From Oscheius dolichura (lineage: Eukaryota; Nematoda; Chromadorea; Rhabditida; Rhabditidae), in assembly GCA_932521035.1 (NCBI GenBank), contig OW051493.1:5332001-5396000 (forward strand): a DNA stretch of 64,000 nucleotides, in the 5' to 3' direction. The notes under the pieces were generated by a model. That model did not search any database, was not told the origin of the DNA, and was given only the letters and a program-made list of their open reading frames with translations. Each line of letters starts with the position of its first letter. The stretch's first letter is position 1. The position numbers and the translations under genes were made by a program. Below are positions 59,634-64,000 of the stretch, one piece after another.

Positions 59634-60744
59634 CCCGGACCCTCGATGTGTGACCGCAAAAAATCGGAAGTGTGTTGACATTGTGGTTCATCAGGCTGGG
59701 CAAACAGCTCGGAACCGAGGATAAGCCGGGACACTTTAATGAAACGTTTCCGGAGGGAACACGAGCCCACACGTGGGCCGCCACTCTCCTATTTATCCCG
59801 CCCCACCGACGCATATAAATCAGCGGGTAATTCAGGCAATCTCCCGCTCCCCTGGCCACTGTCGTCAAGGGGAAATCACATCTGAACACGGGTGCCCCAG
59901 GGAGGAAATGAGGACTAATGGAAGGGGGCATACTGTGTGCGACGTGTTCAGGGAGGGACTGTTCCACGGCGTGAATATTTATGAGTACCGGCCGGGCTTA
60001 GCTGGCAGAGAGTGAACAGCAAAAGTGTACATTGTGGGCAGTGAATCAGCCCTTTGATACGCTAATTGAGAGGGGCGGCAGATAAGGCATTCCTGGCGGG
60101 AGAGGAGGGCCAGTGTGTCCGTATTTATAGGGAAAGATAAGGCAGAATAAGCCGTGAGGTGTTGCGTCCTCCCCGGCGGACTTTATATTGCAACTGGAGT
60201 GATATCTAATCACTGGAGCCACTGATAGAGACACTCGAGACTATGTCCGCCGTGTACCCAAGATCACAATCGATCGGCAGATAACCGATTCTGAGACGAG
60301 CTAGCCTCTCCGAAGGGAAACCAAGATTAATCCACACCAGATGTCTAAATCCAGACTTATAACGTCGCACTGCCATCATTCGGCACTCGTGGGGATTCTG
60401 TTTCTAAACAGCCTGGCCCAAACGAACATATAAACAGACAGTGTACCGTTCCACGTGTTTTCTGCTAACTGCTTATCAGTCTTTCGAGGGAGAGAAGCGG
60501 AGACAGGTACCCCACAACGGCAGGCGGATACCCGTCGACACACTGGCCATAGAGCGAGGCCCTTCCCCAAATAACTCGGCTGTTCCTTTTTCTGTTTCAA
60601 AATGCTGATGATAAAAACCTGACAAGTGACGCCTTTTGTAGTCGGCCGGTCAATTACATAAGCAGGCGATAAGAGGGGGGAAAGTCACGCCCGGCCACAA
60701 TAAAAGCATAATTACAGAAACAGTACGCGGAGAGGCAGAGGAGG

Positions 60745-62848
60745 ATGAGCACGCTGGCGAGGAGCGACGCCATCCAGGGACTACAGAATATGCCCAGGAA
60801 ACAGGTACGTGTCTCTCTCACAAACTAGGACAATTCTGATTAGTACTCTTCTCCGCTGCCAGAATTCCCCAGAATATACGAGAGAGGACACGCACATTCG
60901 AGGTCGTGGAACCCGGGATACAACGACGTCGAGGGACACCTTATGGAACCACTCCAGGTGAAAGGAGACCTTGTCATGGCAGTGCCTCTCTTTCAGTACC
61001 AGTAAGACCGTATCACGCCGAGGGAGCCCGTGTACCGTGAGCCTCCGCCGACCATTTTTATCCCCACCATCAATGAGCCGGAACATCATTCAGAGAGGCA
61101 CATATTCCATAAACAAGTAGGTCGGGTGGAGGACGGGAGACAGGCCAGCTTCAGGCCAAGTCCTTCGACGTCTCCTCCAACGAGCGCCGGCTATCCTACG
61201 ATCGACGCACCTCCTCCCTGGCAAACAGAGCTCTTCCAACGCCCGATGTGAATTCTCCCTCTCTTTTTGTCACCAGGCTAATTCCAGGCATCTATTTCGG
61301 CAGCCTGCCACTCGTTGTGGGCTGCAAAAGGCCACTTGGAACAGCTCCAGGCGCTGGGGATCAGCGACCCGTCGTCAGCCTCGACGTCCTTCGACTCCAA
61401 CACCGACTCACAGAGCACCCCCGTCGATTCCGTGACGAGGGCAGATGACGCCGACAAGAAGAGATCCAAGTACAGGTAGATCTTTTACTTTTTGAGTATA
61501 ATACGATGACAACAGACAAGGGAATAGCCTATCAAAGGAATTACTGTAAGAGAATTTTAAGAATGTTTACTTTGAACCCTTAGGCGAGAATCCCGAGATG
61601 CCCACCGGAAGAGAATGAGTTTTAGGTCGAGCGCATGGCATTACCCTCCATAATAACATGTTCAGGGCATCGAAACACAGTAATCCTACAGAATACGGGG
61701 GGAATTCAAATGCTTATTATGCCAGTCAAGGGTACGGCTACTCAGCAACCCCAGACAGAGAAAAAACAAGAATGCCCGCAAATCGGAAGCGACACCTTCC
61801 AAACATTGGCTGCACGTCCGATCCAAGTTTATTTTCGTCGCTTCTTGGGCAACTCCACCAAAAGGGGCAAACTTCTGCAGGAACTGAAGGTGGAATGAAA
61901 AAATATTGGGGGAATGGCAGGTCTGGTCCCTATCCAGCAAGCAGTCGGATTTCGGAGGAGAGAGCAAGGCAGGGGTCTCTCGAAGCAAGACAAAGAGCTG
62001 TTCATCATCCGAGAAACAGGAGATATCCCCAGTTTGTACCCCCAGATCCCATATGTGCGGGATCGAACAGACCCTCCCTCAACTGCGGAAGGAAAAGGTC
62101 GGACGATTCATCGGCCTTCTGGGAGACAAGGAATGGCCGAGGACGGCAGCGGGAGGACGGACGGGCTGGGAAAAGGAAAGGCACTCTTCTCCCTTGCCAT
62201 GGGCACGTTTCGAATGCTTTGCCCAGAGAACTCCATGAGCCAATAGAACCGAAAGCACGTTTATTACCTTGATTCGGGCAATTGCTTCTCCCAATCGAAG
62301 TGTTCAGATCCTTGCTGGTCCAGCGGAAGATGCTGTCGACGGCGGCCGTCTCCAGCATGGACTCGAATTCGCTGGAGTCCTCGGGCCCGGAACCCTTCTT
62401 CGTCAGCAGTATGGACTCCTCGGGCAGTGATCTAGGTACAGTTTGACCAGGGGAAAGGAGCAGACGGGCATTTGCAGAACAGAGGAGACTGTCCCTCCTA
62501 AACCGGCAGACAACAAGTATCCCCCACGTGGCCCGGACGGAGAGGGACTACAGGTATTCAGTTACCATCTGCCCAGTCAAGTAGAGAGTTACAGTGTGGA
62601 CGAGAAGTCGGATAACCTGTTTCGGGAGTGGAGCCGGGTGGATCCGGCGTACGATGACCACCGCTCTGCCCGGCCTCTCCAACGTGGAGCAACCCAGGAT
62701 GTGCCCTCCTACAATAAGTATTTCTTTGTCAATTACCAATACCGGGTTCCATTTCAGCCGAGTGCGTGTCTACCAGCGGCAACACTCCGTCGCTGCTCCG
62801 CTCCAGACTCCGCTGATCTGCTACCCCGACCAAAACTACTTTCGCTAA
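60745..62848 (+). CDS. Disordered Ser/Arg-rich protein, unrecognised
   Basis: MSTLARSDAIQGLQNMPRK opens a protein without a recognisable fold. Exons join in phase through RGRGTRDTTTSRDTLWNH, TYSINKAKSFDVSSNERRL, the best-ordered part ACHSLWAAKGHLEQLQALG, then DDADKKRSKYRR, a Tyr/Gly stretch (YYASQGYGYSATPD), SSMDSNSLESSGPEPFF and a likely end HSVAAPLQTPLICYP. The introns between 61.9 and 62.6 kb are uncertain because several short frames compete. It has no signal peptide or TM segment. The many Ser-Pro and Arg/Ser pairs suggest phosphorylation. It may be a cytoskeletal or scaffold protein; that is a guess. Confidence 0.5.
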
Positions 62849-63231
62849 AGAGATCTCAACTTGTACCATATGACCGCTTTAATATACCTGTCTCATTTTC
62901 TCCCTCCTCGATATAAAATATATTTTAAGATTATAGTAAAGATCTGCTTGACAGCTATCCTTGTGACCATAGGGAGTTGTGAAACGGCCCAGTCTCTTAC
63001 CCAGTCCAAGCGCTCCTTCCCTCTACCAATTGTGCCGGCAGCTGTTGATCGACGGAGAGCATTAAACTGCTGGACTGCCGGCGTGGCGTGTCATTTCTTT
63101 TCACGTGAGATCAACCGGCCACTCGTCTGGTCTCATACTTTTTTTGCCAGCAGGTTATAAAGTTGCTGTGTCCTGCCTGTGTGACCTTCCTCCCGATACT
63201 CTTATCTCGTCCGATCAGTTCCCCCTTGCAG
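62849..63231. other. Spacer upstream of UPB1
   Basis: Ends with the CCTTGCAG acceptor touching the UPB1 start codon. No other coding exon recognised. Confidence 0.45.
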
Positions 63232-64000
63232 ATGTCTTCCACCGGCCCCGTCGAGTTCGAAGGTGTCGAGGCGGCACTGAGCAAGAATCTGTCCGGTCTC
63301 GAATTGGAGAATGTCACCCGCATCCTCTACGGCCGTTCCCATCCGTAAGTCCCCTTTCTGGCTCCTCTATTCCTTTCAAGGTCCCTGCCCCTCGCCGAGG
63401 CTAGTGTCGCTGCCGAACAGGGCAATTTCCAACTGAAGTCCTTCACAGTCACAGCCAATCCCGAGCAGCTCCGTGCCCCTAGAAAAGTCCGAGTGGCTGC
63501 CATCCAAAATGCGATCGTGCTTCCGACGACGGCTCCGGTGGCCGAGCAGAGGGACGCCATCCACAGACGAGTGGGGGAGATGATCGAAGCAGCCGGTGCA
63601 GCAGGAGCTAATGTCGTCTGTCTCCAGGAGGCTTGGAGTGGGACCACTTTTCCAATAGAAACAACGGCGATCTTTCAGCTATGCCTTTTGCTTTCTGTAC
63701 AAGGGAACGTCTCCCCTGGACGGAGTTTGCTGAATCGGCGGAAACTGGTCCCAGCACAAAGTTCTTGTCTCAACTGGCTGTCAAGCACAACATGGTCATA
63801 ATTTCGCCTATTTTGGAGAGGGACGAGGCCAAGGACGACGTCATCTGGAACACGGCTGTGGTCATATCTCAAACTGGACGGGTGCTCGGGAAGAGCCGGA
63901 AGAACCACATCCCCAGGGTGGGGGACTTCAATGAGAGTACCTACTACATGGAGGGCAACCTCGGCCACCCCGTGTTCGAGACGGCCTTCGGGAGGATAGC
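63232..64000 (+). CDS. UPB1: Beta-ureidopropionase, 5' part (cut by window end)
   Basis: Last enzyme of pyrimidine breakdown, hydrolysing N-carbamoyl-beta-alanine to beta-alanine (nitrilase superfamily, cytosol). Exons 63232-63344, 63381-63637 and from 63679. The sequence follows the animal enzyme closely: [134 protein letters not shown]. The catalytic Lys region (KNHIPR) is present; the catalytic Cys lies beyond the window. The start ATG is directly on a CAG acceptor. Both introns, 36 and 41 bases, are in phase. Confidence 0.95.

Larger units (their letters stand above)
57453..60744. other. Long gene-poor region with further TATA boxes
   Basis: 3.3 kb with no recognised protein. Two more minus-strand TATATAAG boxes (58241-58252 and 59623-59633) share a flank (GGTCC, then GCCTATATAAG), and ATATAAAT at 59812-59820 faces +. 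Minus-strand open frames at 58641-59064 could belong to a transcript from the 59.62 kb box, with an intron GTGAGG..CCCCAG at about 58.93-59.01 kb, but no reading frame wins clearly. Confidence 0.4.

Noticed and set aside
61129-61156. 27-base intron in the disordered-protein gene
   Set aside because: Using the later TTCAG gives 38 bases and keeps frame with KSFDVSSNERRL.

Overview
The window is nuclear DNA from a small-genome invertebrate animal, most likely a nematode. The signs are introns mostly 33-45 bases long, several start codons sitting directly on a pyrimidine-rich splice acceptor (the look of spliced-leader addition), a nematode-type C6 (DUF281-like) secreted protein, a short SH2-kinase of the Fer-like type expanded in nematodes, and FMRFamide-receptor-like GPCR sequence. 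The species cannot be told from the sequence. No tRNA, rRNA or CRISPR was seen. All family calls rest on reading motifs by eye; nothing was searched.

Layout. 0.9-8.0 kb: an unrecognised small gene (-), then three genes in a row on the + strand, CHCHD3/MIC19 (mitochondrial cristae), an EXT2-like exostosin (heparan sulfate synthesis) and TMEM86 lysoplasmalogenase. 8.8-15.2 kb: BTBD17-like BTB-BACK protein (-) and a rhodopsin-like GPCR (-). 16.3-20.1 kb: sphingolipid delta-4 desaturase (+) convergent with glycerol kinase (-). 21.6-25.5 kb: three small secreted proteins, one of which reads like a plant self-incompatibility S1 domain. 26.9-31.5 kb: a GILT thiol reductase with a glutamine-rich N-terminus (+) and a three-domain Ly6/uPAR GPI protein (-). 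34.5-44.3 kb: a peptide-receptor-like GPCR (+), a damaged SH2 tyrosine kinase (+), a four-domain Ly6 GPI protein (+), a two-domain C6 protein (+), a secreted Thr/Gln-repeat protein (+) and a TSSK-like kinase (-). 44.4-52.0 kb: an AT-rich block with MED4, MMACHC and EFR3 (+). 53.3-64.0 kb: a three-TM protein (+), a four-finger C2H2 factor (-), a long gene-poor stretch with TATA boxes, a disordered protein (+) and the 5' part of beta-ureidopropionase (UPB1, +), cut by the window end.

Two compositional regimes alternate. AT-rich stretches (about 2.6-5.3 and 44.4-52.2 kb) hold housekeeping genes with A/T-ending codons. The rest is GC-richer, holds receptors, secreted and cell-surface genes with C/G-ending codons, and has longer intergenic spaces. 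One boundary falls inside the EXT2-like gene.

Most notable: the S1-like secreted protein at 21.6-22.8 kb; a 398-bp TTAA-flanked palindromic MITE inside a MMACHC intron and a second TTAA-flanked inverted-repeat element at 2.6 kb; the tyrosine kinase with a nonsense codon and a frameshift but otherwise good motifs; an exostosin whose second glycosyltransferase domain has lost its DxD motif; and the two multi-domain Ly6 proteins.
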